A stretch of DNA of 64,000 bases from Planctomycetota bacterium (GTDB lineage Bacteria; Planctomycetota; UBA1135; GCA-002686595), in assembly GCA_014237855.1 (NCBI GenBank), contig JABACD010000016.1, forward strand, positions 62,001-126,000, in the 5' to 3' direction. Shown here in pieces: positions 25,478 through 35,245 of this stretch. The number at the start of each line of letters is the position of its first letter. Within the stretch, counting starts at the first letter, position 1. The notes beneath the pieces were generated by a model. It made no database searches, was not told where the DNA came from, and was given only the letters and a program-made list of their open reading frames with translations. The translations under genes were made by a program, and so were the position numbers.

Positions 25478-28400
25478 GCCAGTCACCGCACCTGTTGATT
25501 CGTGCTTCGGCCGGCACGGGCAAGACCTATCGACTCTCCGGACGATTCCTGGAGCTGCTGATTGCTGGCGTACAACCAGAGCGAATTCTGGCCACGACCT
25601 TCACGCGCAAGGCCGCTGGTGAGATCCTCGACCGCGTCCTCGAGTGGCTCGTTGAAGCCATCGAGGATGAGGAGGCCTGCGCTGAGCTGGCCAGTGCCAC
25701 GAGGAACCCGGAGCTCGATGCCTCTGCCTGCAGCGAACTGCTGGCGAGGCTGACCCGAAACCTGCACAGCTTCCAGGTTCGCACCATTGACTCCTTCTTC
25801 GTCCACCTCGTGCAGCTGTTCGCTCTCGACCTCGAGATGCCGTCAGACTGGAAGATCTGTGACGAGCGGGTGGACGAGCGCCTGCGCTCCGAGGCACTGC
25901 AAGACGTCCTGGCCCAGGAGAACGCCGAGGAGCTGCTGCTCTTGCTGCGCGAACTCTCCAAGGGCGGAGCGGGTCGCAGCGTGCAGCAGAAGCTCCTGGA
26001 CGAATCGCGCAAGCTACGCCCGGCACTCCTCGAGAGTGAGCCCGAGGCCTGGGACAGCTTTGCCACTGGGACAGAGGTTGGTACCGCTGAACTACGCAAG
26101 GCGGTTGCCGGGGTCGAGGCAGCACCCCTGCCGACCACGGCCAAGGACGAGCCGAACAAGAACTGGCTCAAGGCCCGCGATGCTTTCCTCCTGCGCGTCC
26201 ACGCAGAACAGTGGGAAGACCTCGTCTCCAATGGTGGCCTTGGAGCTGCCTACCTCTCTGAGGAGCAGACCTACTACAAGATTCCCTTCCCTCCTGAGCT
26301 GCTCGAGGCCCTCAAGCCCCTGATGCGCCATGGCATTCATCGAGTGCTGACGGAACTACGCGCACGCAACATCGCTGGGCGCTCACTCACGGAGACCTTC
26401 GAGCAGGCCTACCAGGCGCGCAAGCGCAGCGAGGGTTCCTTCGGCTTTGCGGATCTTCCTCACGCCATTGCGCCATGCGCCGCCGGCCAGCTGCCGATCG
26501 ATGAGCGCGAGCTCGACATGTGGTTCCGGCTTGACGGCCGTATCGACCACCTCCTGCTCGACGAGTTCCAGGACACCTCTCCCGTGCAGTGGCGCATCCT
26601 GGCTCCGATCGCCAGCGAGATCACCAGCGTCCACGACGGCCAGCGCTCCCTGTTCTGCGTTGGTGACGTCAAGCAGTCAATCTACTCCTTCCGCCATGCG
26701 GAACCGAGGCTACTGGGCCAGCTCCAGCGCATCCTGCCAGGACTCGAGGCCGAGTCGATGGACCTCAGCTACCGTTCCTCAGAGGTGGTTCTCTCGTCGG
26801 TGAACTTGATCTTCTCCGGAATGGGAGACAACTCGGAGCTCGCAGATGATGGCCTGAGTGCCTATCGCACGGCCAGCCGTCGCTGGCTCGAGGGCTTCCG
26901 CGACCACGAGGCTGCCCGCGATATTCCGGGGGCCGTGCGGCTGATCGAGGTGCCCGAGAGCGAGGACCCCACCTCCGCTCTGATAGCGACCACGGTTCGA
27001 AGAATCGCGCAGGTGGTCAACGAGGCTCCTGACGCCTCCGTTGGAATCCTGTTCCGCAAGCGGAAGTTGATCCCTCGGCTGATTCACCAGCTACGCGAGC
27101 ACGACATCGACGCCAGCGGAGAGGGAGGCACACCCCTGACGGACTCGCGCTCGGTCCTGGCATTTCTCTCGCTCCTGCACCTGACCGACTATCCCGAAGA
27201 TAGCGCCGCGGCCTTCCACGTGGCCAGCTCTCCCTTTGGACGATACGTCGGACTCGACGAGAGCACATCCATCAACGACCTCTCCCGTGGGCTCCGCCAG
27301 AGATTGGCGCTCGAGGGCCTGGGTGAATTCACAAGGCACTTCGCTGCTCTGGTGAGCAAGGACGACAGCTGGAGCCCCTGGGACCGTGCCCGCTTTGCAC
27401 AGCTCCTGGATCAGGCCTTTGTCTTCGAGGTCCAGGGCGAGCACCGTCCATCCGCCTTCGTCGACCATGTGCGCTCCAATAGCGCGGAGTCTCCGGGTGG
27501 GTCCTCTGTCCGTGTCATGACGATCCACGCCTCGAAGGGTCTCGAGTTCGATGCTGTGCTCTTGCCTGAGCTCGGCGGCGAGTTCGCCAACTTACGCAGC
27601 TCACTGCACACCTATCGTGCCGAGCCGGAAGCACTCTTCGAGCGGGTCTCACTCGCCGTGAAGAAGGATTTTCAACCACTCTCGCCCGAGCTCAAGATGC
27701 TCTACGAGAACAACACCATGAGCTCGGTCGAAGACAGCCTCTGTGTCCTCTACGTGGCCATGACCCGCGCAGCTCGACTCCTCGAGATGATCGTGCCCTG
27801 GAAAGACCCCAACAAGAATTCCACGGTTCCGGCAACTCACCAGGTCTTGCGTGCAGCCCTCGCAGGCCACGGCCTGCACGAGCCGGATGAAGAGGGTCTG
27901 ATCTGGGAGCATCCCGACAGCGCCCCCGGCGCTGGTTGGTGTGAAGGCCTGGCTGAAGTCCAGCCCCCTCCGGCAGCACGGTCCGCCGTGAAGCTCAAGC
28001 TCGCCAGGCAATCAGCGCCACGCAGCCTGACCCGACGGAGCCCCTCTGCGGAGGAAGGTGGAGGACAGGTTCACGCAGGGGACGTCCTGCGTTCGAACCG
28101 AGGTGCAAGCGTTGGCACGCTCGTCCACGCCTGCTTCGAGGACCTCACCTGGATCGAGCAGTTCGAATTCGATGCGGAGCGGCTCTCTCGATTGCCTGAG
28201 CTCCGCAACGCCGACAGCGGGCTGCGTGAGACAGCCTTGAAGATCGTGTCCGGCGCCCTTGAGAACGAGGCGGTACGGAGCGCACTCTCCCGCGAGATGT
28301 GTGAGGCGCCGGAATCGACCGAGCTGCAGGTCCTTGCGGAGGAACGCTTTGCACTCACAATTCCCAACGAGGATGGTGTGCAGGAGCTCTGGACGGGATC

Positions 28401-28632
28401 TATCGACCGCCTGGTCCTCGCCCGCGAGAGTGACCAGACCGTCTACGCCGAGATCATCGACTACAAGACTGATCGCGTCGACCCCGAGAGGCTCGACGCA
28501 AGGGTGGAGCACTATGCCCCCCAGCTTCGTCGCTACCGCCAGGTCGTCGCAGCGAGGACTGGGCTGGACGCTGAATCGATTCGAACCCGACTCGTATTCC
28601 TTGGAATGGGCGAGGTCAGAGATGTCGTATGA
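25474..28632 (+). CDS. addA: AddA-like UvrD-family helicase-nuclease
   Basis: A 1052-residue ATP-dependent helicase and nuclease, partner of AddB in processing DNA ends for RecA. Motif I is ASAGTGKT at residues 11-18, motif Ia TTFTRKAAGE, motif II LLLDEFQD near 360, motif III GDVKQSIYSFR near 396, motif V TIHASKGLEFD near 682, and motif VI YVAMTRAARL near 759. The C-terminal PD-(D/E)XK nuclease is shown by EIIDYKTDR near 993-998 and the Q-x3-Y helix AHYAPQLRRYR-like (HYAPQLRRYR). Its start overlaps the addB stop by four bases. Confidence 0.95.
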   Translation: MSQSPHLLIRASAGTGKTYRLSGRFLELLIAGVQPERILATTFTRKAAGEILDRVLEWLVEAIEDEEACAELASATRNPELDASACSELLARLTRNLHSFQVRTIDSFFVHLVQLFALDLEMPSDWKICDERVDERLRSEALQDVLAQENAEELLLLLRELSKGGAGRSVQQKLLDESRKLRPALLESEPEAWDSFATGTEVGTAELRKAVAGVEAAPLPTTAKDEPNKNWLKARDAFLLRVHAEQWEDLVSNGGLGAAYLSEEQTYYKIPFPPELLEALKPLMRHGIHRVLTELRARNIAGRSLTETFEQAYQARKRSEGSFGFADLPHAIAPCAAGQLPIDERELDMWFRLDGRIDHLLLDEFQDTSPVQWRILAPIASEITSVHDGQRSLFCVGDVKQSIYSFRHAEPRLLGQLQRILPGLEAESMDLSYRSSEVVLSSVNLIFSGMGDNSELADDGLSAYRTASRRWLEGFRDHEAARDIPGAVRLIEVPESEDPTSALIATTVRRIAQVVNEAPDASVGILFRKRKLIPRLIHQLREHDIDASGEGGTPLTDSRSVLAFLSLLHLTDYPEDSAAAFHVASSPFGRYVGLDESTSINDLSRGLRQRLALEGLGEFTRHFAALVSKDDSWSPWDRARFAQLLDQAFVFEVQGEHRPSAFVDHVRSNSAESPGGSSVRVMTIHASKGLEFDAVLLPELGGEFANLRSSLHTYRAEPEALFERVSLAVKKDFQPLSPELKMLYENNTMSSVEDSLCVLYVAMTRAARLLEMIVPWKDPNKNSTVPATHQVLRAALAGHGLHEPDEEGLIWEHPDSAPGAGWCEGLAEVQPPPAARSAVKLKLARQSAPRSLTRRSPSAEEGGGQVHAGDVLRSNRGASVGTLVHACFEDLTWIEQFEFDAERLSRLPELRNADSGLRETALKIVSGALENEAVRSALSREMCEAPESTELQVLAEERFALTIPNEDGVQELWTGSIDRLVLARESDQTVYAEIIDYKTDRVDPERLDARVEHYAPQLRRYRQVVAARTGLDAESIRTRLVFLGMGEVRDVV

Positions 28633-28641
28633 GCCCGCTCT

Positions 28642-29331
28642 TCACTTCCCCCAGGCGGACCTGACCGCCTCGAAGCCCTGATCGTCGAACTCACGAAGCT
28701 CAGCCTTCACGAACGGGTAGAAGTCGTTGACTCCGAAGTACGCCTCCGAGAGCTCGGCGAAGTACTCCTGTTCATTGTTCATCCCGTAGGCTGGCTCTGT
28801 TCTTCCGCTGCAGCGCAGAACTTGTTCGTAGTCTCCCGACTGCTTTGCCGCCGTGTAAGCAGCGAGGATGCGCTCATCCTTGTAACCAAGAAACTGGTGG
28901 TGGTAGGCGTGCGCTAGCTCGTGCAAGACCATCCAGGGCTGGTCAAAGGACCACCTGATGAAGTTCTGCGCGTTACCGAACTGCACGCCTCTGGCGAGTC
29001 GCGGGTCGTAACCATGCCCCACCAGCCACTCTCGCGAAGGGTGGTAGACCCCTCCAGGCACCCGCGAGTCCTCGAGGTCCATCCAGATCGTCACCCCCTT
29101 CAGCTTGCCCACGGCTTCGGATGGGACAACGTGCTCGATGTCGAAGAGCCGGTGATCCAGAAGCTCCAGCACCTGTGCTCCCAGCTCGTTATCGGTCGTG
29201 GCCAGCTCAGGGTGCACCATCACCGTCCAGCCGCGAATTTCACGCTCTTCGTAGTCGATTGGGCCTTTCGCGGTGCTGGTCTGGGTGAGGGGCATGGCGG
29301 CCATGCACAGCAAGAGGGTGCGGAGGTTCAT
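28642..29331 (-). CDS. Secreted HExxH metallopeptidase-like protein (ATLF-like)
   Basis: A 229-residue exported protein with a signal peptide (MNLRTLLLCMAAMPLTQTSTA). The zinc motif HELAHAYHH lies near residue 138 and is followed about 50 residues later by EYFAELSEAYFGVNDFYPF, whose Glu is the likely third ligand, an arrangement like anthrax-lethal-factor-type domains. The mature N-terminal part (RGWTVMVHPEL) is typical of such secreted planctomycete proteins. It probably acts on proteins or cell-wall peptides outside the cytoplasm. Converges with addA (9 bases apart) and is divergent from the M14 gene. Confidence 0.8.
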   Translation of the reverse strand: MNLRTLLLCMAAMPLTQTSTAKGPIDYEEREIRGWTVMVHPELATTDNELGAQVLELLDHRLFDIEHVVPSEAVGKLKGVTIWMDLEDSRVPGGVYHPSREWLVGHGYDPRLARGVQFGNAQNFIRWSFDQPWMVLHELAHAYHHQFLGYKDERILAAYTAAKQSGDYEQVLRCSGRTEPAYGMNNEQEYFAELSEAYFGVNDFYPFVKAELREFDDQGFEAVRSAWGK

Positions 29332-29382
29332 CTTGTCGAAGGCTTGTGGCGGGAGGGCGCGGACGCGAATAGCCTAGCGGGC

Positions 29383-32256
29383 ATGAAACTCACGAGTACC
29401 GCCGTCTTCCTCTGCTCTTCTCTGATTCTCTCCTGCACCCTGGCCCCGGCAGCATCGATCGTGCCCCATGGGCCCCTCCAGCAAGAGGACCGCTTCGTGC
29501 CCATCCGATTCGGAGATGCCAGGGAACTGGGCTACGAGGCAGAGTTCTTCCCCGGGGCAACCTACGACCCCGAAGTGGCAACCCCGGACTCCTTTCTGGG
29601 CCAGAAGCATGGCAGCCGACTCGCCCATCACGAGGAAGTCCTGGCTGCATTCCGTACCTGGGCGGAAGCTTCAGATCGAGTCAGCCTCAAGACCTTCGGT
29701 CAGACCCATGAGGGACGCGAGCTGGTCTACGCGGTCGTCACTTCAGCCGCTAACCACTCAAGGATCGACGAGATTCGCGCCAACCACGCCAGACTCGCCG
29801 ACCCACGCGGCCTGGGCACCGCCGAGGGTCAGGAGCTGATTGAAGCTGCGCCGGGTGTGGCCTGGATGGGCTACTCCATCCACGGCGATGAGCTCTCAGG
29901 CACGGACGCCTCACTCGCAGTTGCCTATCACCTGATTGCTGGAACGGACCCCGATGTCCTTGCGATGCTCGACGAGCTAGTGATCTTGATTGACCCCTGT
30001 CTGAACCCAGACGGACGCGAGCGCATCATCGGGATGGTCGAGCAGTCGGCGGGCTACACCCCGAACCTTGATTATGCCTCGATGCATCGTGGGCGCTGGC
30101 CCTTCGGGCGGGGTAACCACTATCTGTTCGATATGAACCGTGACTGGATGGGTGGCAGCCAGCCGGAGACTCGCGCCCGCTGGAGCGCGGTCCTCGACTG
30201 GAACCCGCAGCTGTTCGTCGATGCCCACGAGATGGGCAGCCTCGACACCTTCCTGTTCTATCCACAGGCTGCACCCTTCAACCCGGAGCTGCCTGAGCGC
30301 ACGGGGCACTGGCAGGGGGTCTTCGCAGCTGGGGCTTCATCAGCTTTCGATGCCAATGGCTGGAGCTACTACACCCGCGAATGGGCAGATGCCTGGGGTC
30401 CCTTCTACTCCGATTCCTGGGGGTCGCTCACGGGTGCAGTCGGGATTCTCTACGAGCAGGCCGGCACGGCCGGGTTTCAGCTCCGGCGGGCTTCAGGGGA
30501 GCTCCTGACCTATCGCGAAGCCGTTCACCATCAAGTCGCTGCCAGCTTCGAGAACCTTCGCACCCTGCAGGAGTACCGGGTGGAGATCCTCTCCGACTAC
30601 CTGGCCGCAAAACGTCTCAGTGTCGACGAGGACACCGAGGGCAATGAGCTCGTCCTGGCTGTCATTCCAGAGGGCAACCAGAGTCGCCTGGCTGCACTTC
30701 GTCGTATTCTTGACGGCCAGCGCATGGAGTACTCCGAACTCAGCGAGCCGGCCAGCATGGAAGACGCAACTGGTGCACGGGGTGGCAAGGAGGACTCCAT
30801 CGAGCTCCCCGAAGGAACCTTGATCCTGCCCGCACGCCAGCCCCAGCGCAGACTCGTGCGAGCCTTCTTCAACTTCGACCCCCGCATCGACACGGATACG
30901 CTGCGTGAGGAACGCGAGGAGCTAGAGCGCAAGAACTCGTCGAAGATGTACGACCTGACGGCTTGGTCTCTACCTCACGCCCTGAACCTGAACGCCTGGT
31001 GGGGAGAGCTGGACGAGCCTCAGCTCAGGGCCCCAACCACCGGCTTCGAGTTCGGCCTTGTCGAGGCGATTGGACCCGACCAGACGGCCTTTGGCTGGGT
31101 AGTCGATGGGGTCGACGATGGGTCCGTGGCCTTTGCCGCGCGCGCCATGGAGGCGGGGTTGACCGTTCACCTCTCCGATCGAGACTTCGAGACCGGCAAG
31201 GAAGACTGGTCCCGGGGCTCGCTGTTGATCCGTCGCGGAGAGCACGCGCTCTCTGTCGAAGAGCTCGAGGCACGCATCGACGAGGCTGCCCGGGCAGCGG
31301 GAACCCGGGCCTACCCCATCCGATCGGGACGAGCTCCAGGTGATGGGCCCGACCTCGGCGGCGGCCACTTCCACCTCCTGTCTCGACCCCGGGTGGCGCT
31401 GCTTGCCAACTCTCCGGTCTCCTCGAGCACCTACGGGCATCTCTGGCATCACCTGGATGTGATTCTTGGCGTGCCCTTCTCGATCATCGATGCCCAGAGC
31501 ATCCGCGGCGCCGATCTCCGGCGGTACAACGTGATCGTTCTCCCGCCCGGCAACCTGAGGGGGGTCCTCGAGCCCGTGAAGAAAGAGCTTGGAGACTGGG
31601 TTCGCGGTGGCGGAACACTGATCGCTTGCGGGAACAGTGCAGCGCTCATGACCAAGGGGCGGCTGGACCTCTCCTCGGTCTCTCTCAGGCGCAACGCACT
31701 CGAGGAGCTCGACCTCCATGAGCGGGCTGTTCTACGCGAGCGGGGCTCAATGGAAATCGAGATCGATGAGGCGCTTGTCTGGGAGGGCGCAGCGGAGAAT
31801 GAAGAGGACCCCGAAGAATCCGATGAGGACAAGGCCAATGAAGAAGGTGGGGTCCCCATCGAGGAGCGCGATGCCTGGATGAGGCGCTTCTCACCCTCTG
31901 GTGCCAACCTCCTGGCAGAGGTCGACACCGGTCACTGGCTCACCTGTGGCGCTGGGAAGCGGATGCCGATCGGCATGAGCGGCAGGGACGTCCTGCTCTC
32001 CAGGGCACCGGTGCAGACGCCAGTTCGATTCACGAGCGCTGATGACCTGCGGCTCGGCGGCCTGCTCTGGCCCGAGGCCCGCGAACGAATCGCCGACAGC
32101 GCATGGCTGACCCGCGAGGGATCAGGAAATGGCCAGCTGGTCCTCTTCGCCGGCACCCCGGCCTTCCGCGGATATCACCACGCAACGGGACGATTGTTCT
32201 CCAATGCCGTGATCTACGGGCCCGGGATGGGAACGAATCAGCCAGTCGGCTGGTAG
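29383..32256 (+). CDS. Secreted M14-family zinc carboxypeptidase with DJ-1/GATase-like C-terminal domain
   Basis: A 957-residue exported protein. The start is ATG 29383, beginning a signal peptide (MKLTSTAVFLCSSLILSCTLA) whose cysteine could make it a lipoprotein; the frame is open upstream but runs across the divergent gene. The M14 catalytic set is complete: H167 and E170 (HGDE), H282 (VDAHEMG) and the general base E358 (LYEQAG). A middle beta-rich region follows, then a Rossmann-like segment (YNVIVLPPG, LGDWVRGGGTLIACG) resembling class I amidotransferase or DJ-1 folds at about 690-770. The substrate is likely extracellular peptide. Confidence 0.88.
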   Translation: MKLTSTAVFLCSSLILSCTLAPAASIVPHGPLQQEDRFVPIRFGDARELGYEAEFFPGATYDPEVATPDSFLGQKHGSRLAHHEEVLAAFRTWAEASDRVSLKTFGQTHEGRELVYAVVTSAANHSRIDEIRANHARLADPRGLGTAEGQELIEAAPGVAWMGYSIHGDELSGTDASLAVAYHLIAGTDPDVLAMLDELVILIDPCLNPDGRERIIGMVEQSAGYTPNLDYASMHRGRWPFGRGNHYLFDMNRDWMGGSQPETRARWSAVLDWNPQLFVDAHEMGSLDTFLFYPQAAPFNPELPERTGHWQGVFAAGASSAFDANGWSYYTREWADAWGPFYSDSWGSLTGAVGILYEQAGTAGFQLRRASGELLTYREAVHHQVAASFENLRTLQEYRVEILSDYLAAKRLSVDEDTEGNELVLAVIPEGNQSRLAALRRILDGQRMEYSELSEPASMEDATGARGGKEDSIELPEGTLILPARQPQRRLVRAFFNFDPRIDTDTLREEREELERKNSSKMYDLTAWSLPHALNLNAWWGELDEPQLRAPTTGFEFGLVEAIGPDQTAFGWVVDGVDDGSVAFAARAMEAGLTVHLSDRDFETGKEDWSRGSLLIRRGEHALSVEELEARIDEAARAAGTRAYPIRSGRAPGDGPDLGGGHFHLLSRPRVALLANSPVSSSTYGHLWHHLDVILGVPFSIIDAQSIRGADLRRYNVIVLPPGNLRGVLEPVKKELGDWVRGGGTLIACGNSAALMTKGRLDLSSVSLRRNALEELDLHERAVLRERGSMEIEIDEALVWEGAAENEEDPEESDEDKANEEGGVPIEERDAWMRRFSPSGANLLAEVDTGHWLTCGAGKRMPIGMSGRDVLLSRAPVQTPVRFTSADDLRLGGLLWPEARERIADSAWLTREGSGNGQLVLFAGTPAFRGYHHATGRLFSNAVIYGPGMGTNQPVGW

Positions 32257-32268
32257 GCTTCTGACCGC

Positions 32269-33444
32269 GTGCAAGGAAAAGCGACTCCCACAGATCCGGA
32301 AGGCGCGACGAGCTCACCTCTGAAGCTCGCGCTCTGGATCTATCTACTGCTATTCCTCGCGCTGGGCGCGCTCGCCTGGCAGAGACCCACCTGGGAGTGG
32401 GACCTGTTGGGGTACCTGGGCTGCCTCGAGGAGGCTGCCGGCGCCGCGGTCGATGAAGCTCACCCAGCGGTCCGGGCTCAGATCGGGGAACATGCTCCAC
32501 CCAAGGCGGCAGAGGAGCTCTTCTCCAGGAACGAGTACAGACAGAGCCTGAGCAGGGACTCGCAAGCCTTCGACGCTCAGCTGCCATTCTATCGAGGCCG
32601 TGTCGTCTACCTCTGGTCGCTCCGGGGACTCTCGGCCCTGGGACTGCCCCCGATACACGCCGCCTACCTGCTCTCGATCCTCGCGGGACTCCTGCTGGCC
32701 ATCGTCATGTATGCCTGGCTGGCTCGACATCTGCCTCCGTTCCCAGCTGCCCTGCTCTCAGCCACCGGGCTGCTGGCAGCCGGGTACTTCGAGGTCAGTA
32801 CGCTGGCGACTCCCGACATGCTGGCGACAAGCCTGCTGGTTGCCGGCGCCTGGTGCCTGCTGGGGCTCAGGAGGCCACGGACAGCAATCATCCTGTTCCT
32901 GCTGGCGCTCGGGGCCCGAGCAGACCACGCCGTGTTGATCGTTCCGCTGTTGTTGTGGGCCGCCCTGGGAGACTCGGAGAGCACCGGGCTCTCCCTTGGA
33001 GCACTGGGGATCGCCCTGGCCCTCATCGCGGCAACCCTCTTCTACTGCACCGCAGGCCGAGAGAGCTACGGCTGGTGGACCGTCTATCACCATACCTTCT
33101 TCGGCTACAAGTCCTTCCCGAGCACCGAGACACCCGCTCCTGATCTGGCCCTGGCCGTCGAACACGGACTGAAGTCACTCCCGCAGTTCAAGGCCTGGCA
33201 ACCCCTCGGCTTCATGGTGCTCGGAATCGTCGCGCTGCGCCGCGGCTATCGCAGGGGGGGCATGCGCAACCCAGCACTCGCCCTCGCCGCAATTGCGATG
33301 GCCGCACTCATCGCTCACTTCAGTCTCTTGCCGGTTCTCTGGCCACGGCTGATGCTGCCCTACTGGACCCTCATCTGGGTCGCCCTGGTGCTCACGCCCG
33401 TCAGGCCAAGCGATCAGCCAAGATCCGACCAGGCCTCGCCATAA
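32269..33444 (+). CDS. Polytopic membrane protein, possible GT-C glycosyltransferase-like
   Basis: A 391-residue integral membrane protein with a GTG start at 32269, 12 bases after the M14 stop. The first transmembrane helix (LALWIYLLLFLALGALAWQ) is followed by an extracytoplasmic loop starting WEWDLLGYLG with an acidic residue at the place GT-C enzymes bind a lipid-linked donor. About eight further helices follow, including ALGARADHAVLIVPLLLW. The family is not certain; it could be a dolichyl-phosphate-mannose-type transferase relative or simply an uncharacterised membrane protein. Its last 31 bases overlap the convergent SET gene. Confidence 0.7.
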   Translation: MQGKATPTDPEGATSSPLKLALWIYLLLFLALGALAWQRPTWEWDLLGYLGCLEEAAGAAVDEAHPAVRAQIGEHAPPKAAEELFSRNEYRQSLSRDSQAFDAQLPFYRGRVVYLWSLRGLSALGLPPIHAAYLLSILAGLLLAIVMYAWLARHLPPFPAALLSATGLLAAGYFEVSTLATPDMLATSLLVAGAWCLLGLRRPRTAIILFLLALGARADHAVLIVPLLLWAALGDSESTGLSLGALGIALALIAATLFYCTAGRESYGWWTVYHHTFFGYKSFPSTETPAPDLALAVEHGLKSLPQFKAWQPLGFMVLGIVALRRGYRRGGMRNPALALAAIAMAALIAHFSLLPVLWPRLMLPYWTLIWVALVLTPVRPSDQPRSDQASP

Positions 33445-33806
33445 TCGTGGGTGATCTCCTCACCCGGGCGAATCGCCTGGGTCGCCATTAGCTCGAGCCC
33501 GTTGAAGTGAGCATTCGCTCGGCGACTGTGGTTGACGAACCGAGTCTCGTTCTTGCCATCCACGCCATACTCGCGGCCCTCGTCCTCGTCAAAAACCCAG
33601 AGCACATGATCGCCATCTTGGTGCTCGGTGACCTCCGGACCCTCGTAGTGGCCGATCAGCTCACCCTTGCGGAACTTCCGCGCGGCAAACAGGCCCAATC
33701 CGTGAATGTGGCTCTGCTTGACCTCGACATGCGGATTGTCGGATTGCGGGGTCTCATGCGAGGCCCCAGAAAAGGGCTTCTCAGAGAAAAAAGGCTCGAT
33801 CGTCAT
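33414..33806 (-). CDS. Small SET-domain protein (lysine methyltransferase-like)
   Basis: A 130-residue protein that is almost entirely a SET domain: SHIHGLGLFAARKFRKGELIG at the start, RFVNHSRRANAHF (the AdoMet-binding NHS motif) in the middle, and IRPGEEITHDYGE (catalytic Tyr) at the end. The pre-SET zinc region and the cysteines of a post-SET region are missing, as in other bacterial single-domain forms. The target is unknown. Its 3' end overlaps the convergent membrane-protein gene by 31 bases. Confidence 0.85.
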   Translation of the reverse strand: MTIEPFFSEKPFSGASHETPQSDNPHVEVKQSHIHGLGLFAARKFRKGELIGHYEGPEVTEHQDGDHVLWVFDEDEGREYGVDGKNETRFVNHSRRANAHFNGLELMATQAIRPGEEITHDYGEAWSDLG

Positions 33807-33942
33807 ATGGAAGAATTGTCTCGGTCTCGTGATAGACCAGCAGCAAGTAGGCGGGGGCCCCGAAATTTGGCCGCGAAGTCTGTCACGACGAAGCCGGAAT
33901 TGGAAGTCACACCGAGCGACAATTTCTCGCTATTCTCCGGTC

Positions 33943-34308
33943 ATGAAGCTGAATCACACCATGTTGAGAGTGAAGGATTTGGAAGCATCCATCGAGTTCT
34001 ACACCACCTTTCTCGGGCTCAAGGAAGCAAAGCGTCACGCGATTGGGGACGAGGCAACGCTGGTGTTCCTGACCGACGAGGATGAGAGTCACTACATCGA
34101 ACTCACTTACAATCACGATGGGCGTGACTATGAACTGGGCAATCAGTTCGGACACATGGCCTTCGTCGTGGAAGATCTCGACCGCATCAAGGCCGAGGTC
34201 GCCAGACGTGGTTGGTGGTCGCGTGAGAGTCGACCGGAGGTCGGTTCCCAGTACATCTTCGTGCACGACCCCAACGGCTACGACATCGAGATTCTCCAGG
34301 CGCGCTGA
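33943..34308 (+). CDS. Glyoxalase I-fold metalloprotein (lactoylglutathione lyase-like)
   Basis: A 121-residue vicinal-oxygen-chelate protein. ATG 33943 gives MKLNHTMLRVKDLEASIEFYTTFLG, the standard glyoxalase opening; the frame is open further upstream but without family features. Likely ligands are H5, the Glu in HYIELTYN, the His in FGHMAF and the Glu in YDIEIL, the full set of a nickel- or zinc-dependent glyoxalase I. The expected role is methylglyoxal detoxification with a thiol cofactor. Converges on the SDR gene with 15 bases between them. Confidence 0.88.
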   Translation: MKLNHTMLRVKDLEASIEFYTTFLGLKEAKRHAIGDEATLVFLTDEDESHYIELTYNHDGRDYELGNQFGHMAFVVEDLDRIKAEVARRGWWSRESRPEVGSQYIFVHDPNGYDIEILQAR

Positions 34309-34323
34309 GCCTGTTCTCTCCGA

Positions 34324-35085
34324 TCAGGGCCGAAAGCGAGAGGAGATCAGTCGCCACACTGGCCTGGGTAGGACACGGGCCACATAGCGCAATGGCCAGG
34401 AGAGCTGCCAGGGGAAGTGAATCAGCGATTTCCCCGCTTCCATTCCATCAACACAGCGCACGGCACAGTCCTCGACCTCCAACATGAAGGGCATGTGGAA
34501 GTCATTGCGATCGGTCATTTCCGAGCGTACGAATCCCGGCTGGATGTCCACGACCTTGAGGCCCAGAGGACGAAGATCGAGCTCGAGGGTCTCCAGGAAG
34601 ACCTGCAGCCCCGCCTTGGTTGCCGAGTAAGCCCCCGAGCCCGGAAGACTGCGGAGCCCAGCGAGGCTGGAGACCCCAACCAGCGTCCCTCGCCCCCGGG
34701 GTAGCATCACGTCCTTGGCCGCCAGCAGGGTCGCGATTGCCCCGGTGAAGTTAACCTCGAGCACTCGGGACACATCCTCCCACCTGAGTTCGTGCGCAGG
34801 CCCCACACTGCCCACTCCTGCGTTCGCGATCACAAGGTCGAGACCTCCGAGAACACGATCCCAGTGGGCCACGGCTACGAAGACCGCCTGTGGGTCGGAG
34901 ACATCCAGCTCCCAGGCCTCCGCAAGACCTCCTGCCTCACGAATGCGCTCGACCAGGATCTCGAGGCGGTCCACTCGCCGCGCGGCTACCACGACCCTGG
35001 TTCCCCGCCGGGCAAGCTCGAGGGCCAGGGCCTGTCCAATACCGCTGGAAGCTCCGGTGATGAGGGCGTGCTTGAAGGAGGTCAT
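34324..35085 (-). CDS. Short-chain dehydrogenase/reductase
   Basis: A 253-residue classical SDR: nucleotide-binding TGASSGIGQ at residues 10-18, NAGVGS, and the active-site YSATKAG (Tyr and Lys). The R-rich strand-2 end (VVAARRVDRLE) favours NADP(H). The C-terminal part ends in a hydrophobic/basic segment (WQLSWPLRYVARVLPRPVWRLI), suggesting membrane association as in several lipid- or steroid-acting members. The substrate cannot be read from the sequence. Confidence 0.9.
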   Translation of the reverse strand: MTSFKHALITGASSGIGQALALELARRGTRVVVAARRVDRLEILVERIREAGGLAEAWELDVSDPQAVFVAVAHWDRVLGGLDLVIANAGVGSVGPAHELRWEDVSRVLEVNFTGAIATLLAAKDVMLPRGRGTLVGVSSLAGLRSLPGSGAYSATKAGLQVFLETLELDLRPLGLKVVDIQPGFVRSEMTDRNDFHMPFMLEVEDCAVRCVDGMEAGKSLIHFPWQLSWPLRYVARVLPRPVWRLISSRFRP

Positions 35086-35245
35086 GGGATTTGGTCTCGG
35101 CGAATTGCTGGGGTTGGACTAGATCTTCGCTGGAGCGAACCCCTGGCGTCCAGGGGTGGCCTCAGACACTCCAGGAAGGGCTCAAGGCAATGTCGTCCCG
35201 GCCAACCTTGACACCCCGCCCCCCCCGGTCAGAATCTTCGCCCTC

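Noticed and set aside
28560-28600. tRNA-like GATTCGAACCC (minus-strand T-loop pattern)
   Set aside because: It is inside addA, in frame with normal coding, and lacks the other arms.
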